Assembly (NCBI GenBank): GCA_963580285.1 | Contig: OY757021.1 | Span: forward strand, 96,462,149 to 96,526,148 | DNA from: Lucinisca nassula | Lineage: Eukaryota; Mollusca; Bivalvia; Lucinida; Lucinidae | Reading direction: 5' to 3' | Length of the DNA stretch: 64,000 nucleotides | Part shown: piece after piece, positions 20,529 to 33,210 of the stretch | How the letters are laid out: each line of letters starts with the position of its first letter | Numbering within the stretch: position 1 is the first letter of the stretch | Translations under genes and position numbers: made by a program | Notes under the pieces: generated by a model | The model's input: only the letters and a program-made list of their open reading frames with translations | Databases searched by the model: none | What the model was told of the DNA's origin: nothing

Positions 20529-23500
20529 TTAGCTCACCTGATCAAAGGTCATGGTGAGCTTTTGTGACTGCGAGATGTCGTCCGCCTTGGTCGTCCGTGC
20601 GTAAACTTTTCTTGTGAACACACTAGAGGCCACAGTTTCGGCCCAATGATCATCAAACTTGCGCATCATCATGACAATATCTCGACCAAGTTCGAATATG
20701 GGTCATGTCGGGTAAAAAGTAGGTCAAATTATAGAAAAACCTTGTGAACACATTAGAGGCCACAGTTTTGATCCGATCGCCAGCAAACTTGCTCAGAACG
20801 ATCATATTGACACTATCTCAGTAAAGTTTGAATATGGGTCATGTAGGGTCCAAACGTAGGTCAGTAGGTCAAATAATAGAAAAACCTTGTGAACACACTA
20901 GAGGCAACAGTTTTGATGCGATCATCATCAAACTTGCGCAGAATGATCATCTTGACAATATCTCGGTCAAGTTCGAAACTGGGTCATGTCTGGTCAAAAA
21001 ATAGGTCAGAAGGTCAAATCATAGAAAAACCGTTGTGAACACACTAGAGGCCACATTGTTGGTCCGATCATCATCAAACTTGCTCAGAATGATCATCTTG
21101 ACAATATCTCGGTCAAGTTTCGATATGGGTCATGTCGGGTCAAAATGTAGGTCGATAGGTCAAATCATAGAAAAACCTTCTGAACTGAGGCCACAGTTTT
21201 GGTTCGATCATTATCAATCTTGCTCAGAATGATCATCTTGACAATATCTCGGCCAAGTTCGAATATGGGTCATGTCGGGTCTAAAAGTAGGTCAGTAGGT
21301 CAAATCATAGAAAAACCGTTGTTAACACACTAGAGGCCACTGTTTTGGTCCAATCATCATCAAACTGGCCTACAATGATCAACTTGACAATATCTCAGTC
21401 AAGTTCGAACATGGGTCATGTCGGGTCAAAAAGTAGGTCAGTAGGTCAAATCATAGAAAAAAACGTGTGTACACACTAGAGGCCACAGTTTTGGTCCGAT
21501 CATCATCAAACTTGCTCAGAATGATAATATTGACAATATCTCGGACAAGTTCGAATATGGGTCATGTCGGGTCAAAAAGTAGGTCAGTAGGTTAAATCAT
21601 AGAAAAACCCTGTGAACTGAGGCCACAGTTTTGGTTCGATCATCATCAATCTTGCTCAGAATGCTCGAATATGGGTCATGTCGGGTCAAAAAGTAGGTAA
21701 GTAGGTCAAATCATAAAAAAAAAACTTGTGAACACACTAGAGGCCACAGTTTTGGTCCAGTCATCATCAAACTTGCCCAGAATGATCATCTTGGCATCTC
21801 TGTCAAGTTCGAATATTGGTCATGTCGGGTCAAAAAGTAGGCGAGTAGCTCAAATCATAGAAAAACCTTGTGTACACACTAGAGGCCACAATTTTGGTCC
21901 GATCATCATCAGTCTTGCTGAGAAAGATAATCTTGACACTATCTCCGTCAAGTTCAAATATGGGTCATGTCGGGTTAAACAGTAGGTCAGTAGGTCGATA
22001 GGTCAAATCATAGAATAAAAACTTATGAACACACTATAGGCCACATTTTTGGTTCGATCATCATCAAACTTGCCCAGAATGATCATCTTGACAATATCTC
22101 GGTCAAGTTCGAATATGGGTCATGTCGGGTCTAAAAATAGGTCAGTATGTCAAATCATAGAAAAACCGTTGTGAACACAATCATCATCAAACTGGCCCAC
22201 AATGATCATCTTGACAATATCTTAGTTAATTTCGAACATGGGTCATGTCGGGTCAAAAAGTAGGTCAGTAGGTCAAATCATAGAAAAAAAATTATGAACA
22301 CACTAGAGGCCACATTTTTGGTGCGATCATCATCAATCTTGCCCAGAATGATCATCTTGACAATATCTCGGTCAAGTTCGAATATGGGTCTTGTCGGGAA
22401 AAAACGTGTGTACACACTAGAGGCCACAGTTTTGGTCCGATCATCATCAAACTTGCTCAGAATGATAATCTTGACAATATCTCAGACAAGTTCGAATATG
22501 GGTCATGTCGGGTCAAAAAGTAGGTCAGTAGGTTAAATCGTAGAAAAACCATGTGAACTGAGGCCACAGTTTTGGTTCGATCATCCTCATCTTGCTCAGA
22601 ATGCTCGAATATGGGTCATGTCGGGTCAAAAAGTAGGTCAGTAGGTCAATTCATAGAAAAAACTTGTTAACACACTAGAGGCCACAGTTTTGGTCCAGTC
22701 ATCATCAAACTTGCCCAGAATGATCATCTTGGCAATATCTCTTTCAAGTTCGAATATTGGTCATGTCGGGTCAAAAAGTAGGCGAGAAGGTCAAATCATA
22801 GAAAAACCTTGTGCACACACTAGAGGCCACAGTTTTGGTCCGATCATCATCAATCTTGCTGAGAATGATAATCTTGACACTATCTCCGTCAAGTTCAAAT
22901 ATGGGTCATGTCGGGTTAAACAGTAGGTCAGTAGGTCAAATCATAGAAAAAACCTTATGAACACACTAGAGGCCACATTTTTGGTTCGATCATCATCAAA
23001 CTTGCCCAGAATGATCATCTTGACAATATCTCGGTCAAGTTCGAATATGGGTCTTGTCGGGTCAAAAACTAGGCCAGTAGTTCAAATCATAGAAAAGCCT
23101 TGTGAACACACTAGAGACAACAGTTTTGGTCCGATCATCACCATATTTGCCCAGAATGATTATCTTGACAATATCTTAGTTAATTTCGAATATGGGTCAT
23201 GTCTGGTGGTCATTAAGTTGGTCAGTAGGCCAGATCATAGAAAAATCTTGTGAACATACTAGAAGCCCCAGTTTTGGTCCGATCATCATCAAACTTGCTC
23301 AGAATGATCATTTTGACAATATCTGGGTCAAGTTTAATTTGGGTGATGTCGGGTCAAAAAGTAGGTCAGCAGGTCCAACCATAGAAAACCGCTATGAACA
23401 CTCTAAGAGGCCACAGTTTTAGCCCAATCATCATAAAACTTGCTCAGAATGATCATCTGGGAAATGTGATATCAGTTGAGTTCGAATATGGGTCATGTCA

Positions 23501-24342
23501 AATCAAAAAGTAGATCTTCAGCTTATTTTTCGGATAACATTTGAAGACAGAGTCTTCATATTTTGCATGTAGTTTCCTTGTGACAAGGGCTTCCCACTCA
23601 TAGAAAAATTCGACCTGTGACCTGCTTTATCATAACTTTTGAACCATATGAGATAGGGTCTTTATATTTGGCATGTAGTTTTCTTGTGACAAGGGCTTCC
23701 TATTCATACAAAATGACTTAAGACCTTGACCATGACATGTGACCTACTTTTTTGTATAACTTTTGAACCATTTGAGGTAGAACATTCATATTTGGCATGC
23801 ATGTTCCTTGTGACAAGGTCTTTTCACCCATCCAAAATTTTTGACCTGTGACCTTGACCTTTGACCTTCTTTCTCATAACTTTTGAACCATTTAGGGTAG
23901 AGCCTTCATATTTGGCATGTATATTCCTTGTGACAAGGTCTTCCCACTCATGCAAAATATTTTGACCTGTGGCCTTGATCTGTGACCTACTTAATCATAA
24001 CTTTGGAACCATTTGAGATAGATCCTTCATGTTTGGCACAGTTTCATCTAACGGCCATATGCACGCACTTACAACAGACAAAATGTGATTCCTTGTGTGC
24101 ACGAACTTATAACAGACAAACTGTGATTCCTTGTGACAATGGCTTCACATCCATACAAAAAGTTTGACCTGTGACCTTGACATTTGACCTACTTTATCAT
24201 AACTTTTGAACCATTTGAGATAGAGCGTTCATATTTGGCATGTATTTTTCTTCTGACAAGGCACCTTACTATATTACCTACCATTTCATTTCTACAGTGT
24301 GGATCAGGTGAGCGATCCAGGGCCATCATGGCCCTCTTGTTT
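20529..24342 (-). mobile_element. Helentron/pearl-like element, family B
   Basis: Read on the minus strand it begins AACAAGAGGGCCATGATGGC followed by GCTCACCTGATCC, the same terminus as family A. It then has two tandem cores: a unit of about 118 bp with TGCCAAATATGAAGGCTCTA and AAAAGTTATGA (23530-24260), and a unit of about 120-145 bp with GACATGACCCATATTCGAAC and CATTCTGAGCAAGTTTGATG (20620-23510). It ends in a short C/G-rich microsatellite and the GCTCACC/GGTGAGC terminal hairpin. All short frames inside are periodic artefacts. A smaller copy is at 41129-43574. Confidence 0.75.
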
Positions 24343-24967
24343 TAATGCTTGTATCTCGACAGACACATATTAAAGAGATTCGTATTTCGATGTGTCTTCT
24401 GAGATTGCAAAAGCGCACATCCTAGAGGGTAATGCCCGGTGGTGAGGCAAGGCCTTAGGGGTTAAAACCTTAGAGGTTAAAATCTAGAACACCTTGGTAT
24501 TTTGTCGTATGCATTTTCACTATGTATGTTAACAGATTATACACCATGTGTTATACTTCAGCCTACACAAGTATAAAAGAATGAAGATTAGGGTTTCATA
24601 CACGCTTTTCAATAAAATATGGAGATTTCTCAGTGAAACAAAAACATTATTGTCACTGTTTCAAACTGTGACTGATCAATTTTATTTTTCACTATTTGGA
24701 ACTACTTTTTTCGTCAAATCTAGTACTATGATCAGTATTCCATTGTTATATGAACTATGTTAGGGTTGACGCTGAGCCCGATCACGCGCCACATAAACTT
24801 TAAGAACGTCATTTTTGATGCTGACGTCGCTTATTTTGCCGCGCGACTTTAGACAAGTCTGAAATTTCTTTGGGAGTCTTCTCTCTAAATTATTTCATTA
24901 ATCATTCATAATAATGTCATCCCAGGCTATTTCTTAGGAGCAAACCATCATTTATTATACCAAAAAC

Positions 24968-27300
24968 AAATAAATAAATAAATAAAGAGGCAAACGTGAC
25001 CCCCATCTTCAAAAAGGGCGACCCTTCAATCATATCGAATTATAGACCAATTTCTCTCCTAAGTACTATAGGCAAAGTCCTAGAAAAAATCGTTCATAAG
25101 CACCTTTTTAACTTTATTCGTGACCATAATATACTAACATCTCTTCAGTCAGGATTTATTCCTGGAGACTCTACTGTTAATCAACTAGTTCATATTTACA
25201 ATACATTTTGCAAAGCTCTCGACGAAGGTAAAGAAGTACGTGCGGTCTTTTGCGGCATTAGTAAAGCCTTTGACAGAGTATGGCATAAAGACCTTCTCTA
25301 CAAACTTCACAGCATTGGTATTTCTGGTTCGCTACTGCAATGGTTTACAGATTACTTGCATAATAGACAACAGAGAGTAGTGCTACCTGGAGCTGCATCG
25401 TCTTGGTCTGTTATCAAGGCAGGAGTCCCACAAGGCTCCATCCTTGGCCCACTTCTGTTCCTGATTTATATTAATGACATAGTTGTAGACATACATTCTT
25501 CTATCAGGCTCTTTGCAGATGATACTAGTCTGTACATAGTGGTGGAGAACCCCATGCATGCGGCAGCCCAGATCAACTCTGATCTGGCTAAGATTCACTC
25601 ATGGGCAACGAAATGGCTTGTTTCTTTTAATCCTGCAAAATCCGAGTCAATGATTTTTTCGCGAAAAATAAATAAACCCTATCATCCTCCTATATCAATG
25701 AACCAGCAACATATAAACGAAGTACATTCTCATTAGTATTTAGGTCTTATTTTCTCGACCGATTGCACCTGGCATGACCACATAGACAACATCAAAACGA
25801 AAGCATGGTTTCGGATCAATATAATGCGCAAACTTAAATTCACACTCGATAGAAAATCCCTACAAACAATATATACTTCTTTTATAAGGCCACTTCTTGA
25901 ATATGCCGATGTTGTCTGGGATAATTGCACCCGATACGAGGCGAACGAATTAGAAAAAATCCAAAATGAAGCCACACGAATCGTTACTGGGGCAACAAAA
26001 CTAGTATCAATCAACTCTCTTCTCTATGATCTTGGATGGGAATCTCTGGTAGCTCGGAGACAAAAACACAAACTTGTACTCTATTACAAAATGCAGAATT
26101 TTCTCACACCTGAATACCTATCTTCATTAGTACCCCTCACGGTAGGCAGTAGCACAGCTTACGATTTGCGAAATAATGCCAATTTACAGACTGTCCGAGC
26201 CAACTCGCAGCTTTATTATACATCATTTCTCCCGTCGGCGACTCGCAACTGGAACGATTTGCCAGATGACAAGAAAAATGCACCCTCATTAGCAGCTTTT
26301 AAGCACAAACTACAGTCTAACGAAAGAAAACCACCGTCATACTTTTGTGCAGGTAAAAGATTTGGGCAAGTACATCATGCCAGACTAAGACTTAATTGCA
26401 GCTCGCTACACGATCATCTCTTTCAAAAGAATATTCTAAATAACTCTTTATGTGCTTGTGGAGCTGTTGAGGACACGCATCACTACCTCATGGCCTGTGA
26501 ACAGTACACTGACGTTAGACAGGACATGTTAAACATTGTCTCAGCTATTTGCCAACCTGCTTTAAACATCCTTCTATACGGCAGTACTGATCTCTCTGTG
26601 AATGATAACATACAAATATTCTTAGCAGTGCAAGATTTTATTCTTAAGTCTAGAAGATTTTGTACCTCAAATTTATAATCACAGATTTCAAATGCCTTAC
26701 TAGTACTTATCACAGATATATAAATATGTGTAGTTTTTCTACATGGGCACACATACATATATCTACACACGTAAATATATACATGCGCGTTTTTACCCGA
26801 AAAAGTTTGAAAAACACATCTACTAACTCGAGTTAAACAGCTACAGCGTCCAACCGAACCGATCTTCAGCCTTTGTCTCACATCACTATTCGAAGAGCGC
26901 AACTGAGTTTCTACATTGTATTGTTTCTCTTGAGACAGCCCCAAATCACACGCCCAAGACTTGATTCATCAGTGCTAATGAAACAAAATAATTACCTTAA
27001 AATTCATTCCCCGTGGAGCCATATATCTATGCTTTATTTCACTACTATACTATTCATTTTGTAACCAAAATGAAATTCACCTAGGATATCTTCACAATAA
27101 CTTGCAAATTCGAACAAACTTGACAATCACAACTATACTTAGTACATTGATATTGTAATCGAGGGATACAGATTTGAATAAGTCATTTGACTTTTTTCTG
27201 AATCCCTTTGTATGATACTTGTATTCTTTGTCAACATTATATGTGTAAAAAATGTATGTATTATACAAAGAAATAAAGTTTAAACCAAATAAATAAATAA
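24968..27300 (+). mobile_element. 5'-truncated non-LTR retrotransposon (Jockey/CR1-type LINE)
   Basis: The copy starts abruptly within the RT domain right after an (AAAT)n stretch, and ends with a roughly 0.6-kb 3' UTR and another AAATAAATAAAT tail at 27284-27300. The AAAT blocks at both sides may be the target duplication or the tail of an earlier insertion. The 24343-24967 interval holds no gene I can recognise. Confidence 0.85.
24987..26678 (+). pseudogene. LINE reverse transcriptase, C-terminal part, one in-frame stop
   Basis: The frame opens EANVTPIFKKGD and runs through NYRPISLLS, SGFIPGDST, SKAFDRVWH, GVPQGSILGPLLF and the catalytic FADD (about residues 173-176 counting from the MTPIFKK residue). 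One TAG at 25734 sits where a Lys of H-K-YLGL is usual; the same frame then continues as YLGLIFSTDC through RPLLEYADVVWDN to the C-terminal Cys-rich segment (CACGAVEDTHHYLMAC). In the first catalytic motif the usual Asp of F-D-ISKAFD is Gly (VFCGISKAFD). The copy therefore lacks its N-terminus and endonuclease, has a stop, and has lost a catalytic residue. It resembles the jockey-like proteins common in molluscs; the exact clade is uncertain. Confidence 0.85.
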
Positions 27301-27420
27301 CAAGAGGCCCATGGGCCACTAAGCTCACCAGAGCTCAGGTGCGCACTGCCCAATGGCAGACATGTATTTTAACATTAGATCATTTTAATCTACCAATTAT
27401 AAAAAGTAGAAGTAAAACAA
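27300..27420 (+). mobile_element. Left end of a Helentron-like element (fragment)
   Basis: CAAGAGGCCCATGGGCCACT then AGCTCACCAGAGCTCAGGTG resembles the left termini of families A and B, but no tandem core follows. It abuts the LINE tail. Confidence 0.45.
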
Positions 27421-27745
27421 AGATCAGGAATCAATACAATTAACTTACTCCACCCATCAAAGACACCAAAGGGAAAGAAACACAAACATTAAGCGACCAG
27501 ACCATATTGGAAACCTAAACAAAGGAAGGCCATAAGGACAGTTACTTTCCCACAAAATGGCCATATGGCCATCCAAAATAAAAAGACACAAGTGATACAC
27601 ACAGTAAGTAACAAACAACAACATAAATAAACCGCCACAGAAGAACCGCCTTGGAACGGTCAGTGGAAAGATTTCCACTGGGGGGCTTAAATCGATTTTA
27701 AGTGGCCACAATCCTCGCCCTTACTTCCGTCGCGATTTAGACAAA
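27420..27745 (-). repeat. Dispersed repeat (GCGACGGAAGTAAGGGCGAG family)
   Basis: Reverse-complement relative of 5356-5714, sharing AATCGCGACGGAAGTAAGGG, the AATCGATTTAAG segment, CCATTTTGTGGGAAAGTAAC and GATTCCTGATC. The next 450 bp (27746-28199) has no recognised feature. Confidence 0.65.
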
Positions 27746-28199
27746 TAATTTGTTCAGTCCGCATGAAGGCCTCCTAACTCATAAGTGCAACATCTCCGTG
27801 AACACAAAAAATCAAAGAACCACAGAATTGAGACAACGGTGAGGACTCGACAGCAAGAAACCACTGAAATGCTGGAGCAAAAGAAAACCAACAGTTAGAC
27901 TCCGATGGGCCCAACCAGAGACAGAGCATCAGGCACCAACCAACATTACCAAGAATTAGATCTCTCTAATTCTCAATAAGCCTTTACGTTGGAGCCGTCA
28001 TAGAATCTGAGGCCTGACCCACCGGCGTGCAATTAAAGAGGGAAGCAAAGTTGCCAACCGTGATTGGGTTAACTACCATGCATGAGGAATGATTTTACGA
28101 AATTGGGTGCTGAAGTCATTGCGGTTATATATTTTTCTGAATTTATATACTAAGTACCATAAAATTCAGGTTCCGATAGACCTTTTTGCAGAAGTCTCC

Positions 28200-29060
28200 C
28201 AAATGAATCCCCATATCCAAATGAGCACCCATGTGGACATTAGGCCTTTTATGAAGTAGAGGGTGTAGGGGATGGACCCAATGGAGCCCTGGCTGGAATT
28301 ACTAAATGCGTCTAATCATAAGGAGCAAGAGTATATATGGTGTAGCAGTGGGGATCTGTATGCGGAGATATAATGGCTCTTAAGCTGTGGAGGGGTTGGA
28401 TCATGCCCTGTGGATCACAGGAAAGCCCAAGATTGTTGTCCCTAAATGTATCTGATCATAAGGACCAAGAATATATATGGTTTATGGATGGGAATCTGAA
28501 CGGCTTCTGATATATGAGGCCCTTCTATGAAGTGGAGAGGAGAGGAATGACCCCCAAGTTGCTTTTGTTTTTATTTGTTTGATTTGAAATTTACCCCCCC
28601 CCCCCCCCCCCACCACCACCACCACCACCACCAAGTTGGCGTGCTATTGATTATTGATAAGGAATACGAACATATATGAATATATGATTATGTGGTGGGG
28701 ATTTGAATGGTTTCGGAAAAATTAATGCCTTTCAAAGTGGAGGGGCGGGGCACATTGCCCCAGCACAAAGTGACCCCCAGGTTGGTGTGATTGAACGAGT
28801 CTTATCATAAGGAACAAGAATATTATAGTTTAGAGGTGGGGATCTGAATGATTTCTGAGATATATGGCTTTCAATGAAGTAAAGCAGTGGGACATGGCCC
28901 GGGCACCCCGGAGGACTCCCAAGCTAGTGTTATTTGAATGCGTCTTATCATAAGGAAGATGAATATATGTATATGGTTTAGGGGTGGGCTCTGAACAGTT
29001 TCTGAGATATATGGCCTTTTGTGAAGTGGTGGGGTTGGACAAGGCCCTGGAGAACAATTC
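28200..29060 (+). repeat. Diverged tandem array, about 140-bp unit
   Basis: Five units share ATCATAAGGANCAAGAATAT, GTGGGGATCTGAATGGTTTC and GAGATATATGGCC at 28313, 28449, about 28645, 28802 and 28946. One unit is enlarged by an insert (28567-28635) with a TTTGTTTGATTTGA stretch, a C run and (CCA)n. Confidence 0.6.
28595..28633. repeat. Poly-C and (CCA)n microsatellite
   Basis: A C run is followed by about eight CCA triplets, directly after a TTTGATTTGAAATTTAC stretch resembling the complement of a SINE tail. Confidence 0.85.
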
Positions 29061-29151
29061 ACTGCTAGAGCAGACCTATTTCTTAAATAAAACAGAGCAG
29101 TGGTCAACAAGTTACATGTAAAGACAAATATTGTCAGGCGGTCGCCATCTT

Positions 29152-32129
29152 CACGGGTGGTAATCAGGGGAACTAGCTCGAAAATGAGTCAATGGAAATT
29201 TGTTCCCTCGACACATCCGGAAACTCTCGAGCTAGCTCCATCATCAGGAAACTTATATACAAAGGTAGGTCTCGCAGAGTTTTATCATCATTTTTTTCTT
29301 TGTAAGCTATTTATTAAAAAAAAAGTCCGGCAATGCAGTGCCACATAGAAATGATTTAACTCTGTACACCGCTAGAATTTGCCATGGAGTATGAATGAAA
29401 GAAAACTTTTTATCTCGAACCTGAAAAGTTATCAATTTATGTCAACACAGAGATTTTGGCCGACGATTTTTCATTTTCCGTCAAATGTACGTCCTTCTCG
29501 AATACCTTCAGAAGCAACATCCCTAGTGAAATGAAACATGGAAAGTTTGAAATAAACACACAACATTTTGGCTGTGATTACGTAACTTGCGACTTATGAC
29601 TGTCCGAGCTAGTCTTCTCGACAAGGAGCTAGTTCACTCGACATGGAGATAGTGTCCTAAAAACGAACATGAAATATTCATCAGATGACTGGGGCCTGAT
29701 CCGATGTCTTTCTACAGTCCCACCCAGTTTATCCAACTGGTTTCTTTACCACTGGCTAGTGGGCCTGGTGGTTAAGTGCGCTGTCTGTCTGGTTTAACCA
29801 TTTAGCTGCAAACTCAAATTGAGATTTGACATAAATTGTTATATTGAATATTCGATTTTCTTTTCAGATGGGCGCTTTCCAAAGGACTATTCCTGAGCAG
29901 AATAAAATATCGGACATGCAACAAAACAAATATATACCTGTGCTAGAAACGAAAAGTATATTATAATCGGGCGCCTCTTTACTTTTTATTCCCTAGATTA
30001 TTATAGTTATATTCACGAATCATTCGACTAGTAAGTATCAACCCCAAATTTTGAGTATTATATCCGAGAGGTTCTACTTAAAATGCTTTTAAGGGAAAAA
30101 TGATATACACTGTATATGGATTAGGGGTTGGGATCTGAATAATTGTCAATGTAGTAGACATTTTGAGATTTCCATACAAATGCCTATATGACAATTTTGA
30201 CGTTGTATCATGGACCGAAAGGTCTTGGGATGAGTAAGTGTCATGCCAAATTTCAACTTACTAGCATAACAGAAAAGAAGTTATGGGCTCCAAGAGAAAC
30301 GCGGACGTTAACTTTGACATTTGTTAGATTCTGCTTAGGACTCTGGGGCAATGGTATCTGAGACCCGGGCCCGCCCAGGGGCATGGCCTTGTGACAATTG
30401 TATCATGAACTGAAAGGTTTCGGTCTGAGTAAGTGTCATACCAAATTTCAACTTTGTAGCATAACATAAATGGAAGTTATGGGCTCCAAGACAAATGCAG
30501 ACGTAAACTTCGAAATTTGTTAGACTATGGACGTGACTTTCAATTGCACAATTTGGACATTCAAATATGACCCAACAGAGGCTCCAACCACAGCGGCGTG
30601 ATACCTAATCGAAATAGATTCGTATTGTTATGTGATTATTTGCTTAATAGATCATTGTCTGTCGGTCAGTCATAAGTGCATAGATCACTCGCGCTACGCG
30701 CCCGTGATCACTCGCACTACGCCCTCATGATTTATCACTTTAACGACTGACTTCCAGCCTGGGATCTATTAGGCAACTTATCACTACCAGCACGAATCTA
30801 TTTCTTATCTTTGAGCTTTTATGGGTAGGGGAAACGATAGTTTGTTCGCGGCATCTGGGTCAAATGACAAAGATGGCTACCGCGCCCATAAATGGTAAAA
30901 CCATTAAAATCTTCTCTAGAACCAGTGGGCTGATTTTCAAGAAATTTGGGTATGTAGTACCTAGGACTGCAGCTCAACATAATTTGTTTAAACGACCACT
31001 CTAGGTTTATCACAAATAATCGGCAGATCACCTGCGGGAACAATATGTGATTATTGTAAAACAAAAATCATCAAAAAGATTACCGGTAGGAATCAAATAT
31101 TTCATTTATTTAATCAACCTTCACACGACACTGGCAATTGTGTGCATATACATTTTCTTTTTTTTGCATCCATCCTTCTATCCATCCACCCACCGACCCA
31201 GTCATCCGTCCGTCCGGCTGTATGTCTGTCTGTCCGTCCGTACGTACGTTTGTTCGTTCATCCGTCTTCCAATGGACCCATCCATCCAAATACTCACTCA
31301 CTTATTCTTCTCTGTAGTGTACCCATCCATCCATCCATCCATCTATTGATCCGTTCTAAATGGAGAGGGGGCGAAGTAACTAGGTGGGCGAAACGACTAA
31401 GGGGGCGAAGACCAGGCTTTGGGGGCGAAACAACTAGTGTTGCAAAATGGGGACAAAACGACCAGGGAGAACCGACTAGAGTGACGTCTTGGGGGCATAG
31501 TATTTTGTTACCCCACTAGCCAGAGGTAAAGAAACCAGTTGGATGAAATGGAAGGGACCATAGAAAGACATCGAATCGGGCCCCAGTCATTTGATGAATG
31601 TTTCATCTTCGTTTTTGAGGGCACTATCTCCATGTCGAGTGAACTAGCTCTTTGTCGAGAAGACTAGCTCGGTCAGTAATTTCGTCATCAGTCGCAAGTT
31701 ACGTAATCACGACCAAAATGTTGTGCGCTTATTTCAAACTTTTCATGTTTCATTTCACTAGGGATGTTGCTTCTGGGGGTGTGAAGGGCGTACTTTAGAA
31801 GGAAAATCAAAAATCGTCGGCCAAAATCTCCGCGTTGACATAAATTGACAATTTTTCAGGTCCGTGATAAATAGTTTCTTCCATTCATACTCCAGCGCTT
31901 CAAATTTCCATGGTAAATTCTAGCGGGGTACAAAGTTAAATCATTTCTATGTGGCACTGCATTGCCGGATTTTTTTTTATAAATAGCGTACAACGAAAAA
32001 ATGGCGATAAAACTACCTTTATTTACAAGTATCCCGGTGATGGAGCTAGCTCGAGAGTTTCCGGATGTCTCGAGGGAGCAAATTTCCTTTGACTCATTTT
32101 CGAGCTAGTTCCCCTGATTACCACCCGTG
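29152..32129. mobile_element. Long-TIR element 2 (about 0.6-kb inverted arms), non-coding
   Basis: The left arm (29152-29765) and right arm (31512-32129) are inverted copies; both begin, read inward, CACGGGTGGTAATCAGGGGA. Shared landmarks include AACTAGCTCGAAAATGAGTC, GCACTGCATTGCCGGA and AACATCCCTAGTGAAATGAA. Flanks ATCTT and ATCAT could be a 5-bp target duplication with one mismatch. CACGG starts with 5-bp duplications would suit Transib-like elements, but this is weak. The 1.75-kb centre has no transposase; it holds a GATCACTCGCGCTACGCG palindromic stretch and an (ATCC/GTCC)n microsatellite. Confidence 0.65.
31160..31345. repeat. (ATCC)n / (GTCC)n microsatellite
   Basis: Imperfect ATCC, GTCC and GTAC tetranucleotides inside long-TIR element 2. 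The Pro/Ser/His-rich reading frames over it are artefacts. Confidence 0.85.
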
Positions 32130-32134
32130 ATCAT

Positions 32135-32285
32135 AGACGTCCCACAAACAGCTAAGTTCATGCTGAGGCGGGTCCTCTATTTAAAGACTCTTTCGAAAGT
32201 CTGGGGAAGTCCGTGATCGAAACCACGACACCTGGTTTATGAAGCAAGTAGCATAACTACTACACCGCGGAGGCTTCTAATGATG
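32135..32285 (-). mobile_element. SINE-like family 4 fragment
   Basis: It shares AGACTCTTTCGAAAGTCTGG, GACGTCCCACAAACAGCTAA and a TTATGAAGCAAGTAGC segment with 19826-20010. Confidence 0.5.
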
Positions 32286-32340
32286 ATATCAGTCAGATTC
32301 TTCAAATACAACGTCTAAGATACAAAAACAGCAAATATAA

Positions 32341-32486
32341 GAGCCCCGTCAAGCGATTTTGGTACTCATCAAGAGGAACCTTCAGACAGAAAGCCATATC
32401 CCTGGCCCCTCTGAATGGCTGGGCATGCGCAGTTAAAATTTGTCATGACGGAATGCTCGAAGACACAAATTCGCTTGGCGGGGATC
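32341..32486 (+). mobile_element. MITE-G copy, internally deleted
   Basis: The ends GAGCCCCGTCAAGCGATTTT and (complement) GATCCCCGCCAAGCGAATTT are inverted; ATAA is duplicated at 32337-32340 and 32487-32490. Compared with 18658-18893 it lacks about 90 internal bases, with the short sequence ATC at the junction. From 32487 to 33210 no gene or clear repeat is seen. Confidence 0.8.
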
Positions 32487-33210
32487 ATAATAACTTAAGG
32501 ACCAAGTTCTTGGTAATTTTTTTCAGTCTCATAACCATAACATTCGCGTGATACAGAGCATTTTCTCTATGTCAAAAAGTGATATTTTTTCAGAATCGGA
32601 AAGTTTGTGACATTTTCCTTATTCCTGGAACATAAGGCCTAAAAATAGCCGTGTTTCCGCAGATCCGACCGACCCTGACTTTTTCTGCCGACCCTGCTAT
32701 TTTTATGGGCATCCAGAAAAAAAAAAAAAACTACAGACCTTAATTTTTTCTAGCACTTTTGATAAAATATCATAAAACTGTCAAAAAAGCAAAACTAATA
32801 CTTAAAATCCGTTTCATTTGCTTCCTTGATGCTCTAAACCTCATTATTTGTTTGTTTTCTTATAATGGCCCTTTTAAAGATTTTTGCTCTTTTTCCATCA
32901 AATAAAAAGTTGACAAAAATAAAAAGGTTAATCGACCTCCGATCCATTTTTTGGGGGGCATATTAGCGAAAACATAGCTATTTTTTTAGGACTAACACAA
33001 GTCCGTGTAATGAACATCTATAGTTTATTTCTTATTCCAAGAGCAGAAATATGGCGTGGGTGCTCGTAAGAACTGCCACAATGAGCTCTAAAGATCACCT
33101 TCAACCTTTGTTTGGAACATATACTCAGATTCAATTTAGATTAAGGTAAAACTGACGATAAATACGGTATTGTAAAGTTGTCACCGAAGCATGAGTTTGT
33201 TTGACACGAA

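Noticed and set aside
20529..24342. CRISPR-like regular repeats
   Set aside because: The repeats are contiguous diverged tandem units without unique spacers, inside a eukaryotic mobile element with defined ends.
26483..26944. 153-residue minus-strand frame
   Set aside because: Lies opposite the LINE coding end and 3' UTR, with no recognisable motif.
31047..31519. Pro/His/Ser-rich frames
   Set aside because: They translate the (ATCC)n/(GTCC)n microsatellite within a non-coding element.
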